Positions 25,922 to 36,305 are shown, numbered from the stretch's first letter. The stretch is DNA of 64,000 bases from Tomocerus qinae (GCA_020055645.1 CM034546.1:140141875-140205874); one strand, 5' to 3'. Made by a program: numbers and translations. Notes: generated by a model not told the origin, from the sequence alone.

Positions 25922-27068
25922 ATGCCGAGAACAAAAAGGCAATGTGTTGCTCAAAAGCAAAAAATAAAACAAAAATTAAATCCGTGAAAATAAGGCTAAG
26001 CTAGCACAGTCGGTTAGTGAAACAGAGGATGATCAGGCTGTAATTGTGGATTCTCCTCATGAAAATAAACAGAATCCAGTTATATCGGCAAAAGGCTGTA
26101 CTGATGAAGCTACTAATACTGTTTCTGAAGCAAAATTAAGAGAGGAATTAGAAAAGCGACAGCATGATACAATTTATCGACGTCATGCTAGAGAAAATAC
26201 AGAAATAGCCGAACGAGATCGTATTTTCAAAAATATATCTCAACAAAAGATCAGAGAGGACCCACAACGACGACAAGAGAAACAAACTGTTGACACTGCT
26301 CTACGTCGTCTAGCTAGACAGACCCCAGAAAAAGCGGAACGTGACCGTGTTGTCAAAAAAATATCTCAACAAAAGATCAGAGAGGATCACCAGCGAAGAC
26401 AAGAGCAACAAAGTGTTGACACTGCTCTACGTCGTTAAGCAAGACAAAACCCCGAAAAGCGAAACGAGACCGTGTTGTCAAAAAAATATCTCATCAAAAG
26501 ATCAGAGAGGACCCCCAGCGAAGACAAGAGGACCAAACTGTTGACACTGCTCTACGTCGTCAAGCAAGACAAAACCCCGAAAAGCGAAACGAGACTGTGT
26601 TGTCAAAAATGTATCGCATCAAAAGATCAGAGAGGACCCACAGCGAAGACAAGAGGAACAAACTGTTGACACTGCTCTACGTCGTCAAGCAAGACAAAAC
26701 CCCGAAAAGCGAAACGAGACTGTGTTGTCAAAAATGTATCGCATCAAAAGATCAGAGAGGACCCCCAGTGAAGACAAGAGGAACAAACTGTTGACACTGC
26801 TCTACGTCGTCAAGCAGGACAAAACCCCGTAAAAGAGAAACGAGACCGTGTTGTCAAAAATATATCTCAGCAAAAAATCAGACAGGATCCCCAACGACGA
26901 CAAAATGATCAGGCTGTTAATAATGCTTCACGAAGTTTGGCCAGACAGGATTCAATTTACCGTACACCAGAGAAAACAAAGGACAATGAAAGAAAACGTA
27001 AATTGATGACTGATTCAGACCACAAAAGAGATGTCCAAAAAAGAACTACAAAGGAAAAAACGAAGACT
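25922..27068 (+). pseudogene. Helitron protein N-terminus with 42-aa repeats (broken)
   Basis: Translation from ATG at 25,922 gives MPRTKRQCVAQKQK and stops at 25,985; the same protein continues one frame over through 26,046-26,438 as a charged region with ARENTEIAERDR and ISQQKIREDPQRR. A 42-residue unit (RDRxVKKISQQKIREDxQRR, then VDTALRRLARQTPEKAE) is repeated six times at 26,241, 26,367, 26,492, 26,617, 26,742 and 26,868. The first and last spacings are 126 bp, which keeps frame; the three middle ones are 125 bp, which does not, and several middle copies share the same lost base. The region ends at the MITE at 27,077. Such lysine/arginine-rich leaders precede the conserved domains in insect Helitron proteins; their role is not established. 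Confidence 0.75.
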
Positions 27069-27076
27069 ATTCCAAC

Positions 27077-27299
27077 CAAGGTACTTTAAACACCATGGCT
27101 ACCTAACAAGATATGCTGATAGTGGGGATTGAAATTCACTCAGAACCACTTATGCGGAAAACGTACAGGCGTCCCCATGCCATTGAGTAATACTCTATGG
27201 CTCCTTCTCCTTTGATCCCCATTAGTGGTTCTAAGAGATTTTTTAAAAACTATCAGCATACCTTGTTAGGTCGTCATGGTATTTATTTAAAGTACCTTG
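27077..27299. mobile_element. hAT-like MITE with 8-bp target duplication
   Basis: A 223-bp non-coding element begins CAAGGTACTTTAAA and ends TTTAAAGTACCTTG, with inverted similarity reaching inward about 45 bp (ACCTAACAAGATATGCTGATAGT on the left, its mirror on the right). It is flanked on both sides by ATTCCAAC (27,069-27,076 and 27,300-27,307), a perfect 8-bp duplication as made by hAT transposases. It split the Helitron reading region after the repeats. Confidence 0.85.
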
Positions 27300-27363
27300 A
27301 TTCCAACCATCGTAAGACGATAATCTAGATAAATTTCTAGATAAATCTAGAAAAGAATTGTCA

Positions 27364-28035
27364 GTCGCCTTCGTTTATTTGTTCCCGTTGTGGTAGCCTT
27401 TGGTATAAAGAGTCAACATCGTCTACCACTGATGTAGTTCTTCAACAGAAAGGATTTAATGATGAAGATATTAAACGCATTTTACATGTATCACAGGAAA
27501 AACATTTATTGTGCTCAATTTGTCGAAGGAACGTTAATCAAAAACGTGTTCTCAGACTCTGCCTCTCAAAAGGGTTTGATTTTCCAGTTATTCCTGACGC
27601 ATTACAGGTGTATTTAGAAGATGTAAAATTTGTAATGCAATGCATTTCTAATATTTTAAAACGGAATCAATTGATGCATAATTGCTATATTATTACTACT
27701 TTTAAGAATTTATCGCCCCTTGAAGGGAGATTAGTGGCTCTAAGAATTCCTTTCATGCAAATACGACCACTGGGTTTCGACAAACAATCAGCCCTTCGAG
27801 GCAATGTTGTCAACGTTGAAAATGACTTGGATATATTCGCACAAGTTCTTCTGAGGTCGTTTAAGGAAACATCAACAGTTCAAGTTCAATTTATGAGAAG
27901 AATGAGCGTCTTTACATGCACGAAATAATTCGTCTATATAAAGTTTACACCGCTGCCAAATACCTTATGACGACAGACTTGTATCAATTAGAAAACGTGG
28001 TTTTGTCAGAGAATTGGTCAGGATTTACCGAAGGT
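27364..28035 (+). pseudogene. Helitron zinc knuckles and DUF6570 domain
   Basis: The frame from about 27,364 reads CSRCGSLWY, then HLLCSICRRNVNQKRV, giving CxxC pairs typical of the zinc-binding leader of these proteins. It runs into the DUF6570 core: LSPLEGRLVALRIPFMQIR and GNVVNVENDL at about 27,711-27,835. DUF6570 is known from eukaryotic Helitron polyproteins; its function is unknown. A frameshift near 27,895 moves the rest (ERLYMHEIIRLYKVYTAAKY to ENWSGFTEG) to the next frame, ending near 28,035 at a GT that could be a splice donor. Not functional as it stands. Confidence 0.8.
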
Positions 28036-28372
28036 AGAATCATATATAATAGAATATGTATGCATTAATATTAATTTCGTGATACATTGTACAGTTATAA
28101 TTATACCTTCTATAGAGAAAAAAATGGATTTTATTGCACCGGAAGAGGAATCGGACGAAAATAGTGAAGTTACACAACAAAGTAAAACTACTTTAACAAT
28201 ATAAATTATTAAAGTTAATTTTTATTTTGGATGCGAATTATAAGTAAATGTTTTCCCTAGAATCGACAATAGAATCTACAGGTGCGGAGAATGGAGTGGC
28301 ACTTTACCAACTAATGACGATGATTTAGTAGCTGAAAGGTTACAAATAAACAGCTCAAGTCAAAATTATTGA

Positions 28373-28530
28373 GCTATATGATTGCTATATTTTCTGTTGT
28401 GCATTTCACAACAAAATTTTTGAAGTATAAGGTTGCAATCATTTTCTGTTGTGCATTTTACGTCAAAATTTTTGAACTATATGGTTGCAATTGTTTTCTG
28501 TAGTGCATTGACGTCAAAATCTGTTTGAAT
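28373..28530. repeat. Three tandem copies of a ~52-bp unit
   Basis: Units containing TTTTCTGTTGTGCATT and AAAATTTTTGAA begin near 28,390, 28,442 and 28,494. They lie in a non-coding stretch between DUF6570 and the Rep-proximal region, which may be an old intron or an insertion. Confidence 0.6.
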
Positions 28531-28539
28531 TTAGTATTT

Positions 28540-29780
28540 TAGAGAAACTTGCCTTGATCTACCACAAAACGTACAAAACATCGGGGGTGAAGAAACTTTA
28601 GTGTTTAATGAAAGAGGTAATCGTGCAATACAGATTGCTCCAGGCGAAGCTCATACACCAAAACATCTACAGTTTGACCGAAAAGCAGAAATGCCCTTTC
28701 CTACTATATATTGTGGAAAACTCCGTAATTTCGATTAGCGTGACCGAATTACGTATACCGACATTGCTTAATCTGTTCGAAGATATGACCAACGAGTATG
28801 TACCCCAACCAAAATCTTGTATTCCTTCAAACGTTCCTTTAATGAAAAAGTTGGTAACACAGTACAAATATGTCTCAGACAGAAAGCCAATAACGATATG
28901 CAATTGACAGTGTCCTCCGCAAGAAAACCAGAAGTTCTGGAGCAGCTTTTGCGTCCAGATGATGGATATGCAGTTTTCAAAAATTTACGGTCCTCACCTT
29001 CTTATTGGAAAGAAAAATCAAAAAAGGTTCCTGCTATGGTGCGACCCTTTTTTCATTACTTTGTCTGCAGCAGAAGCAAAGTGGAAGGAATTGCTAATAA
29101 TGCTTATGGAAATTACTAAAAAAGATTACTGAAGATGGTGTGACAAAACTGTCATCCGACGAAATTCTGCAATTGCTAAGAGGTGATCCTGTTACTTGTG
29201 AGACATTTTGACAATAGATACCGAGCATTATTAAGCCTAATTCTTAAACATGAATGTGAAATGTTTGCCCTCTATACTTTGCAAGACTACTTCAGTCGTA
29301 TAGAATTACACATGACGGGGTCTCCACATTCACATGGTTTATACTGGATCAAAGATGCCTCAATCTATGACAAAGAAATATGTTGATTCTAAAAAGGCTT
29401 GTGCTCAATTTATCGATGAATTCATTACCTGTGAGAGGTGTGAAGAAGGAGTTATGAATACATTAATAGGCTATCAAATCCATAAACATTCACAAACCTG
29501 TGTGAAAAACCAAAGAGGGGTAAAAAATGTCGTTTTGGATTTCTGAAGCCGCCAATGAAAGAAACAATGATTCTTGACCCTTTGGAAAAAGATTTGGATA
29601 AAGAAATAAAGATAAAAGCAAGTGATCTTTTCCTTATTCTTCAAAAAAGATTAGATTCATTGGGCAGAGAATTTCAAGAAAAGAAAACAAGAAGACGTTT
29701 TTGGTATCTTTGTATACAAACCACAATGATTACATTTTGGCTGTCCGGTCTTCCATTAAACGGACTACAGTATTTTTAAA
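28540..29780 (+). pseudogene. Helitron_like_N and Rep (HUH) domain, broken
   Basis: Successive frames spell the Helitron core: IAPGEAHTPKHLQFDRKAE, FPTIYCGKLRNF, SFNEKVGNTVQICLRQKANN, DDGYAVFKNLRSSPSYW, LSAAEAKWKELL, GDPVTCVRHFDNRYRALL and DYFSRIELHMTGSPHSHGLY. SPHSHGLYW at 29,321-29,345 corresponds to the two-histidine HUH metal site of the rolling-circle Rep endonuclease, with a small residue between the histidines instead of the usual hydrophobic. HKHSQTCVK and CRFGFLKPPM follow, as in intact Helitrons. At least six frame changes or stops (near 28,738, 28,907, 29,060, 29,117, 29,200 and 29,535) break it. I could not find the catalytic tyrosine segment with confidence; the region after 29,780 looks deleted or rearranged. 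Confidence 0.8.
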
Positions 29781-29994
29781 GCCTGATACGAGTTCCATTT
29801 TTGTCAACCCTTATAACTTCTAGAAGCATGTGGTGCTAATATTGAGTTGAGTAACAATTAAAGAGAAGAGGGTAAAATAAATATATTTTTAAAAATTAAA
29901 CGTCAAGCGTCTCATAATATTACATTTGTATATAAACAAAAAGCAGTTTTCTATGCTAACATTTTACTTTTTACTAATTTCACGTGTAAATGTT

Positions 29995-30412
29995 TGTATT
30001 ATAGCGGACGCTCATTGTGCTGAAGACGCAGGGCAAGATGTTGAAACAATTGAAAAATTGAAATACTTAATACACATGGACTCAAATGGCTTTGCAAAAG
30101 AAAGAAGAAATAGGAAAATAATTAGATTTAGTCATTATAGCAAAACCGAAGACCCATTAAATTATAACCGTGAAAGGTTAATGCTTTTCGTTCCTTGGAG
30201 GGATGAAGAAAAAGATTTACTTGAGAGAGACCCCAATCAAAACTTGGAAGTTACTAACAAAATCAGTTTTCAAAATGCGTCACCTTTATTTGCACTCCGA
30301 GATGTAGATGACAATGCGTTACGTGCAATAGCGGATGAAATAGAAAATGAAGTGATGGATGAAAATAATGACAATAACAAGGCGTTAGTCGATGAAGATC
30401 TCGAAGCCTAAT
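29995..30412 (+). pseudogene. Helitron linker between Rep and helicase
   Basis: This frame begins upstream at 29,926 but becomes recognisable from ADAHCAEDAG at about 30,004. RKIIRFSHYSKTEDPLNYNRE and LMLFVPWRDEEKDLL match the conserved stretch that joins Rep to helicase in insect Helitron proteins. It ends with acidic residues and a TAA at 30,410, just before the ATG of the helicase frame at 30,414, whereas an intact element would read through. Confidence 0.7.
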
Positions 30413-30413
30413 A

Positions 30414-31226
30414 ATGGAAGATTTCGGGGGTGAAAATATAGTGCAAGACTTATTTTCGGCCAATAAAAGAGTGCAAGAATTTCTTCCTCCACGTTTGATT
30501 GAAGAAAAAGAATATCTGAAGCTCATGAGGACATTAAATAAAAAGCAACGCCGATTTGTTCTTAATGCATTACATTTATTGAAGACATCAGATACTCCAT
30601 TTTATCATTTCCTAAGTGGCGGATCTGGAGTTGGGAAAAGTCATGCAATTACAGCTTTAGTACAGAGTTTTTTAAGATATACAGCCCAATTTCCTACCAC
30701 TAATCCAAATGAGATTTGTGTTTTAGTTTCAGCACCAACTGGTAAAGCAGCGTTCAATTTCTTTGGAATGACACTACATAGCACATTTCATCTACTAGCT
30801 AACCAGTCAAGCAATGAGAAGAATATGTGAGACCTTAATGCGGATGAAGCTAGCACATTAAAGGTAAAGTTAATTGGAACAAAGTTATTTATTATCGATG
30901 AGATTTTAATGGTCAGTGGTCGGCAGTTTTATTAAATTGATCAACAACCATTTGGAGGTAGATCTATTATAGTTGTTGGTCATTTTCTTCCATTACCCCC
31001 AGTTTTAGCATTTCCTGTATTTACAATCCCAAAGCAGTCCCCTATGGAATTGTGTGTCGGTAACTATTTATGGAACAAAATTGATGAAATTATGTGCCAG
31101 AAAGGGGAATTTGAATTCTGTAAAGCCCTAAATAATATGGCTGAAGCAGAGTATTGTAAGAAAGATAATGTGAATACCTGTATTCACATTAGAATGACTC
31201 TTCCTAATTCTTCCCTAATTTCCTAT
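30414..31226 (+). pseudogene. Helitron Pif1-like helicase, N-terminal part
   Basis: The frame from 30,414 carries LNKKQRRFVLNALHLLKTSD, the Walker A motif GGSGVGKSH at 30,618-30,644 and APTGKAAFNFFGMTLHSTF (motif Ia). A stop at about 30,828 is followed in frame by KLIGTKLFIIDEILMV, the Walker B site, then a stop, then GGRSIIVVGHFLPLPPV where the family has VGDFxQLPPV: the acidic residue and the glutamine are replaced. YLWNKIDEIMCQKGEFEFCK continues the domain to 31,226, where a tRNA-like sequence interrupts it. Pif1-like helicases unwind DNA during Helitron rolling-circle transposition; this copy cannot work. Confidence 0.85.
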
Positions 31227-31301
31227 ACGCACATGTAGTTTAATGGTTAGAATACTTGCCCGGATTGCGAGAGGTGCTAGCTTCGATACTAGCCGTGTGT
31301 G
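31227..31301 (+). mobile_element. tRNA-derived SINE-like head
   Basis: The 75 bases fold like a tRNA: six of seven acceptor pairs (ACGCACA with CGTGTGT), a D-arm with the A-box-like TAGTTTAATGG, a 5-bp anticodon stem CTTGC/GCGAG, and a T-arm GCTAG/CTAGC with the B-box-like GCTTCGATACT. The anticodon loop starts CC instead of CT, with GGA at the anticodon position, so it is unlikely to be a working tRNA. It interrupts the Helitron helicase and is followed by about 100 bp without homology I recognise (to about 31,400), the layout expected of a tRNA-headed SINE. Confidence 0.5.
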
Positions 31302-31432
31302 ATAACTTTTTAGTCCTCTTCGCCCTCATTTGACCACCTTACCTATCTATCTATTCAAAATTATCCCTAATCATTCCTATCTCTGAGTCTATATCCCTAA
31401 TGGAGATGTTTGTGTTCTCACAGTATAAAGTC

Positions 31433-31854
31433 GGCATGCCGTAAATTATTTTCAGATGCCGCATGCCGTAAAAGCCGTAAATGCCGTAAATGCCGTAAAA
31501 TACATAATACACGGCATTGGCAGTTTAATAGTAATATTCAACTACTGGAAGAACAAAAAATATAATTTTGATCATTTTATAATAAATGACAACTGTCATA
31601 AGTTATAAAATGAGTTTTCACTTTTCAAAGCTTTTCAGCCACAAGGAGTGGCATATAATGATGTTAATAGACAATATCGATATATAAAATCACTTTTAGC
31701 GTGTTTTTACTCACTTACCACATCAATTTATGTATAAAAACAGCTAAAAACGTAAAAAATAATTTACGGCATTTACAGCATTTACGGCATGCCGCCAAAT
31801 ACCAAATGCCGTAAATTCTATTTACGGCATTTACGGCATGCGGCATTTACGGCA
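31433..31854. mobile_element. Inverted-repeat element made of TGCCGTAAA units
   Basis: The left end (31,433-31,503) holds five copies of GCCGTAAA; the right end (31,760-31,854) holds five copies of its complement TTTACGGC plus one forward copy. The two clusters enclose about 250 bp of AT-rich DNA without coding content. The Helitron helicase resumes immediately after 31,854, so this is an insertion. The terminal clusters of a short repeat in inverted orientation resemble subterminal transposase-binding repeats of a non-autonomous DNA transposon. Confidence 0.65.
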
Positions 31855-32060
31855 CACTCGACACCTTGGGCTGAAGGTTGTATGGACCCAGAAGATATAG
31901 CCCTGTTGAGGTCCAGAGAAATTAGTGCCGACAACCAACCTCCTCCGGATGCAATAATATTATTTGAAAGTAATGCTGGCTGCCAGAAGTATAACTCGGT
32001 GGTTAATGAATGGCTTAATACTGAATGGACAATGTCCATTGCATGTGACAAAATAGAAGG
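31855..32060 (+). pseudogene. Helitron helicase, C-terminal part
   Basis: Directly after the inverted-repeat insertion the frame reads CMDPEDIALLRSREISADN and PPDAIILFESNAGCQKYNS, the segment after motif IV in Helitron helicases where host-element numbering changes from strand separation to the C-terminal RecA fold. Recognisable similarity ends near 32,060 (CDKIEGD). The terminal helicase motifs V and VI were not found. Confidence 0.7.
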
Positions 32061-33419
32061 TGATGTAGTTTTATTTTGCTGTAAATACAATAATATATTC
32101 ATTTTTTATTTTGTAGATTTTAACGTAATTTTGTAGATCTATATGAATTTTAATTTATATGAAATATGATTTGATTTTGTTTGGCAACTGTTATGGTAAA
32201 TCATATGACACGCTACAACGCTACACAGACACCTAACCTAACCTAACCCAACGCTGCACAGACAGCAGTAGTGTTCTCATAGTGTACATATTTATTTGCT
32301 GGTAAAGAATGAGATCAAAGATTATTACATAAATAAATTACAAAGGCGCAATTAATCACACTGTGCAAATAGAGAAATGGAAAGATCTCACCATCATGCA
32401 GGAATACTATATACAAATCGGGAGAGTCGTTGTTTCCTGTCGTTGCTGTTGTCGTCTTTTCAATGTCCAACGACACCTTGGCACAAGTGGTCAATCCAGG
32501 GAAATCCACCGTTTTCCAGTCAGCAAATGCGAATCCACACCGTCCAGCCACGGGAGTAAGGATCACAAATGACCAACTCCAACAAGCGTTAAACACGTTC
32601 TGACCGTCTCGTTTGGAAATACCAACATTACAACCAGTTGTAATGTGCCAAACTAAGATGTTGGCGATAGGAGGCACAATTTAGTTCCCCACATCATTAT
32701 AACCCCCCCTCATGTAATAAAGCGTACTAGTGCGTAAGGCTTCGTTTAACGGAAAAAGGATTATACAAAATGAGCAATGGTAGGTGACCCAACAAAATGA
32801 AGCTATTGCCAGTCCAAATTCCCACAGGGGTTAGGATATGAATATATTTAGGAAAACTATAGTTTACAGTACTCACTAGTGCATCATAATATAGATAGAT
32901 AGAAACTATACAAAATAGCTAGGATATCAATGGTAAGTTCTCGATTAGTTTGGCAAAAATAGCAAAGAGCATGCGTGGCATTCCAAGGCAAGTGACTACA
33001 CTACTAAAAATACTCTGCATGTGAAATGAATTGCCAGCCGTCTGTTTTGCTACGACTGAAACCCATCCTGGCAGAAAACACCCGATTTCATCGCCCTCCC
33101 TTTTGTGCAAAGGCATCTGTTGACCATCTGGAGATTCGTTCGAATGAAATACGAGGTTTATAGTGTAGATCCTGCCGCCTTCCCTCATAATGATGTTCAC
33201 AGGATCATCAGGGATTTGATCGAGCCCGGATTACACATATCGTAGTACAAATAAGTCATCTAAGCCTTTAAGGGAAACAAAACTCTTATAAGTGCTAAAT
33301 GCCGTACATGAGACCATAACATAGATTTTAGCCTTAAAAGCATTAAATTGCGTAACAAAATCTATCCATATTAGCTGTGCAAAGTATATATTTGTAACAA
33401 TATACAGCATATATAGAAA
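32061..33419. other. No gene recognised
   Basis: Apart from the CCTAA tract, this stretch shows several open frames of 60-120 codons on both strands without motifs I recognise. Its right part is near the 3' end of the gypsy-like element on the - strand and may contain its 3' untranslated region or LTR, but no LTR pair could be identified. Confidence 0.4.
32231..32250 (+). repeat. Short (CCTAA)n tract
   Basis: ACCTAACCTAACCTAACCCA is three copies of the arthropod telomere unit in the CCTAA orientation. It is far too short to be a telomere and lies in otherwise unassigned sequence. Confidence 0.8.
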
Positions 33420-34657
33420 TTAAATTCTACAGTTGACTCGAGGGACTTTTTGTAAGCGGGTCGATCGATGCTGAACCGATGTCGAGGCATTGGATTTCGT
33501 CGATGTAGGTAATTTGGGTAAATTGTCAATATTAGGTGGTAAAGAAGGAGGTATGGTCGAAGTGCTTGGGCTAGCAATAGCTGGATCTAGTTGGGAGCCA
33601 GCATCTGCAACATTATCAGAAACATCATAATTAGAATTGCCCCTTAATTCATGTAATGATGGGGTGTAAGATGTATTTGGCTCATCCGTTGGTGTTGGCG
33701 ATGGTGACAGCCACTCCGATGGCGGAGGAAAGCCGGTATCGGCGCAGAAACTGTGTATGGTGGTGACGACGAACGGTGCCATCCTCCAATTCGACGTCAT
33801 AGGAGATTCCATTTGACAACTTTGCCGATATCCTCCCGATCCTACTGTCATACACAGGTGCACAGCCAGCAACGACGCATTTTTCCTTGGAGGAGATAGT
33901 GACGTCTTTCATAACCACGTAGTCTCCGATCTCAGAAGAGTCGTCTCTATGATGCGCATCACAATGCCTCTCTTGTCGCTATTTTGCCACCTGTAAATTC
34001 TTAGAGACAAGATGACACACATTATTATACGCCAAATTACGGTCAAAAATTTATTCGCTATTTGGTGAGTCCGTACGGACGGACTGTTACATCATTATAC
34101 ATCACGATGTCAAAAGGCAATTTAGGCTCGCGATTATATTGTTGAAACCCCTGTGGAGTCGTGAAATGTTGTGTTTATGGCCAGCTTAAAAAGTTAGATA
34201 TGAATGCTTGATTTGTTGTGGCCGCAATCCTCCACATATGATTTAATCATTGGCTTTAAAGTGCGATTTACTCTTTCAGTCAAATTGGATTGAGGGGTTT
34301 ATACCAAGGTAAATATGTGATTTATGTGCCATTGTTTTCACATAAAATCCAGCAAATTTAGCTCATATTTGTTACGTTGTCGGAAACCAAGATCTTTGGC
34401 ATGCCAAATCTGCAAAATATTTCGTTTTCAAGGATTTTTGCTAAGCATTGCTATGATGCGATTCTCACCGGGAAACGTTCGATCCACAAGGTGAATGCGT
34501 CGACGACTACTAAAATATAGCGAAATCTGCCTGATGAGGATTGTACATATGGTCGCATTAAATATATATAGCGTATGCCAGGATGAAATTTTGGGAGAAG
34601 ATACCATGAGTCCTGGAGGCTTCTTGTTGTCATATTAGACACGTTGACATTAGTCAC
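33420..34657 (-). pseudogene. Ty3/gypsy-type retrotransposon integrase (broken)
   Basis: Read on the - strand from 34,657, the frame GRFRYILVVVDAFTLWIERF gives the first catalytic Asp of a retroviral-type integrase core. After a frame change, ENEIFCRFGMPKILVSDN at about 34,450-34,385 gives the second Asp, and NLTERVNRTLKPMIKSY at about 34,290-34,240 the catalytic Glu. Stop-ridden sequence follows, then the C-terminal domain DYVVMKDV-like start, GRISAKLSNGISYDVELEDG and HHTQFLRRY (33,918-33,682), and a proline/serine-rich tail ending STRLQKVPRVNCRI, stop at 33,420. The tail is in another frame. Integrase joins retrotransposon DNA to the host chromosome; no protease or reverse transcriptase belonging to it is seen, and no LTRs, so only a pol 3' fragment remains. 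Confidence 0.85.
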
Positions 34658-35224
34658 AAGTTTTAATATAGTTTTAGTTTGAGTTTAGTGCAGTCGGCCG
34701 TTGCGAGAAGGTTTCAAGTGAAGGGCCGTCCTTTATTTGCCAATCACTAGGTATTGGTAGCACATAATTTTAAGTGTAGTTCATTATTTGTAATTTCCTT
34801 ATTTTACTGCGGAGCGCAGTGTGATTGGTTTCTAATTTTTTAAAATATCAGCAAAAAATACATAATCTCTGTGGAGTGCATAAGTGGTAACTTAATGTCT
34901 GCAATAAGCTGACTGGTCTGAACGGTTGGAGGGAAACTACCTAATTGTATTTGGCCTGCCGTTTTTGGTGTAGATTTATCTGCACAATTACGGTTTCCGG
35001 ACTACTATAATAAAGTCCTGGATTCTACTTACGTGCTAAAATAACCAATAAGTGCCATTGTTAGTTATTATTATCAAATGTTGCCGCTGTTATTAAGTAT
35101 AATAAGTTACTGTAATTATTTTGGTCAGACTGCTATTAAATATAAATTTAAAATATTGTATAGTGATAATTAGAGTTATTAGGTGGTGCAATTGATTTTA
35201 TCTCTCCAATAAAAATTATTGGAA
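34658..35224. other. No gene recognised
   Basis: AT-rich sequence with stops in all frames and no repeat or motif I could identify. It separates the gypsy fragment from the LINE ORF1 fragment. Confidence 0.5.
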
Positions 35225-35626
35225 CTTCTACAATGGAATCCAACTATTGTACTACAGGTTCTGATTAAGTTGAAGGTGGTGTACGATGTGGATTCTGTAA
35301 TAATCTATTTCATCTCAGTTATGCTTAAGGTTTTGCCAAGGAGTTTACTAATTATATCTGGATCTGTGAAACATGTAAGGTAGCAAATATTTCTTCTTTC
35401 CTCTATGCATAATCGTCTACTGGAAATAGAGGTTAAACTAAAACATGTTAATATTAAAGATACGGAATTGACTATTGCAGACCAGTTTGATTTGATGACT
35501 ACAAATTTAAGTGAAAATTCTGAAAAAATTGTAAAGCTAGAGAATAAGATTGAATCTGATAGTCGTGAAAGTTACGTCCGCGATATTTTTGTACCAGTAC
35601 GCAATAAGAATGTGTTATTAAGCTAA
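35225..35626 (+). pseudogene. LINE ORF1 fragment: PHD-like finger and coiled coil
   Basis: The + strand around 35,282-35,378 reads VRCGFCNNLFHLSYA, a stop, then FAKEFTNYIWICETC: spaced C-x2-C, H and W-x-C-x2-C residues as in the PHD-like zinc finger at the N-terminus of some LINE ORF1 proteins (CR1 and relatives). The frame from 35,405 continues as a heptad-rich helix (LLEIEVKLKHVNIKD, ENSEKIVKLENKIES) to a stop at 35,624. ORF1 proteins bind the element RNA. The first stop and the short length make it inactive. No partner ORF2 on the same strand follows; the next LINE piece is on the opposite strand. Confidence 0.5.
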
Positions 35627-35747
35627 CATTGAATTGAATTGAGTTTTGTTTAATATTCTCGACGAGCCTTGGCCCATAGAATATGGAATTGATATATTTT
35701 ACAAAATTATAATTCTAATTAGGAGCGTTTAACTATATTACAGAGGA

Positions 35748-36305
35748 TTACATGTTTTCTAAATTGTCAATAAAGTTAATATTACATAATGCCGATTTAA
35801 CATAATCAATAATGATTCTTATGTCATTTATATTATTATCGTCTAATATCTTATGTAACGAATCCATATCTTTGATACCCAATATTTCAATCTTTTGACG
35901 ATTATGAATTCTACATTCCAAAATTAGGTGACCAAATGTATTGCTTTTCCCCAGATTACATAAATTACAAATGTCAGTGCTTTTAAACATAAAAATCTTG
36001 TTCTCATAACTCAATAGGTCACAATTTAACCTTAACTGACTCAGCAATCTAGCGTCCCAAAATGGTAATTTTTTCTCAGTTAGCTGGAAATGACCTCCTG
36101 TTGTCACAACATCATATGAGCAATAATATTCATACTCGGGGTAGTTTTTAATATTATTACAATCTTCTTGTCTGCTAATTAGCTCTAAATTATCACATAT
36201 GATGTTATAATATCTGTTAATTAACCAACCTGTGTCATCCTCCCATATACTCTGTAGGTTTAATGTACTCAAAAACAATTTACATTGTAAACCCCAGTTA
36301 AAGAC
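35748..36305 (-). pseudogene. LINE ORF2 C-terminal fragment with zinc-knuckle
   Basis: Read on the - strand, FNWGLQCKLFLSTLNLQSIW leads into a 176-residue open frame with WDARLLSQLRLNCDLLS and the finger CNLCNLGKSNTFGHLILEC (C-x2-C-x10-H-x4-C), which is the usual C-terminal cysteine/histidine motif of LINE ORF2 proteins. The reverse transcriptase is missing, as expected of a 5'-truncated copy. The 3' tail would lie below 35,748. It resembles the fragment at 56,314-56,720 in layout, though the sequences are well diverged. Confidence 0.65.

Larger units (their letters stand above)
25922..32060 (+). mobile_element. Degenerate Helitron
   Basis: Domain order on the + strand matches the insect Helitron protein: basic N-terminus starting MPRTKRQ, charged repeats, zinc knuckles, DUF6570, Helitron_like_N/Rep with an HUH-like motif, linker, then Pif1-like helicase. 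Every part has frameshifts or stops, and at least three later elements (27,077-27,299, about 31,227-31,400 and 31,433-31,854) have inserted, so the element is dead and non-autonomous. The element's 5' TC and 3' CTRR ends with hairpin were not located with confidence; the limits given are those of recognisable coding sequence. Confidence 0.85.

Noticed and set aside
31227..31301. Functional tRNA-Ser (anticodon GGA).
   Set aside because: It lacks the long variable arm of tRNA-Ser and the T before the anticodon, has a mismatch in the acceptor stem, and lies inside a transposon.
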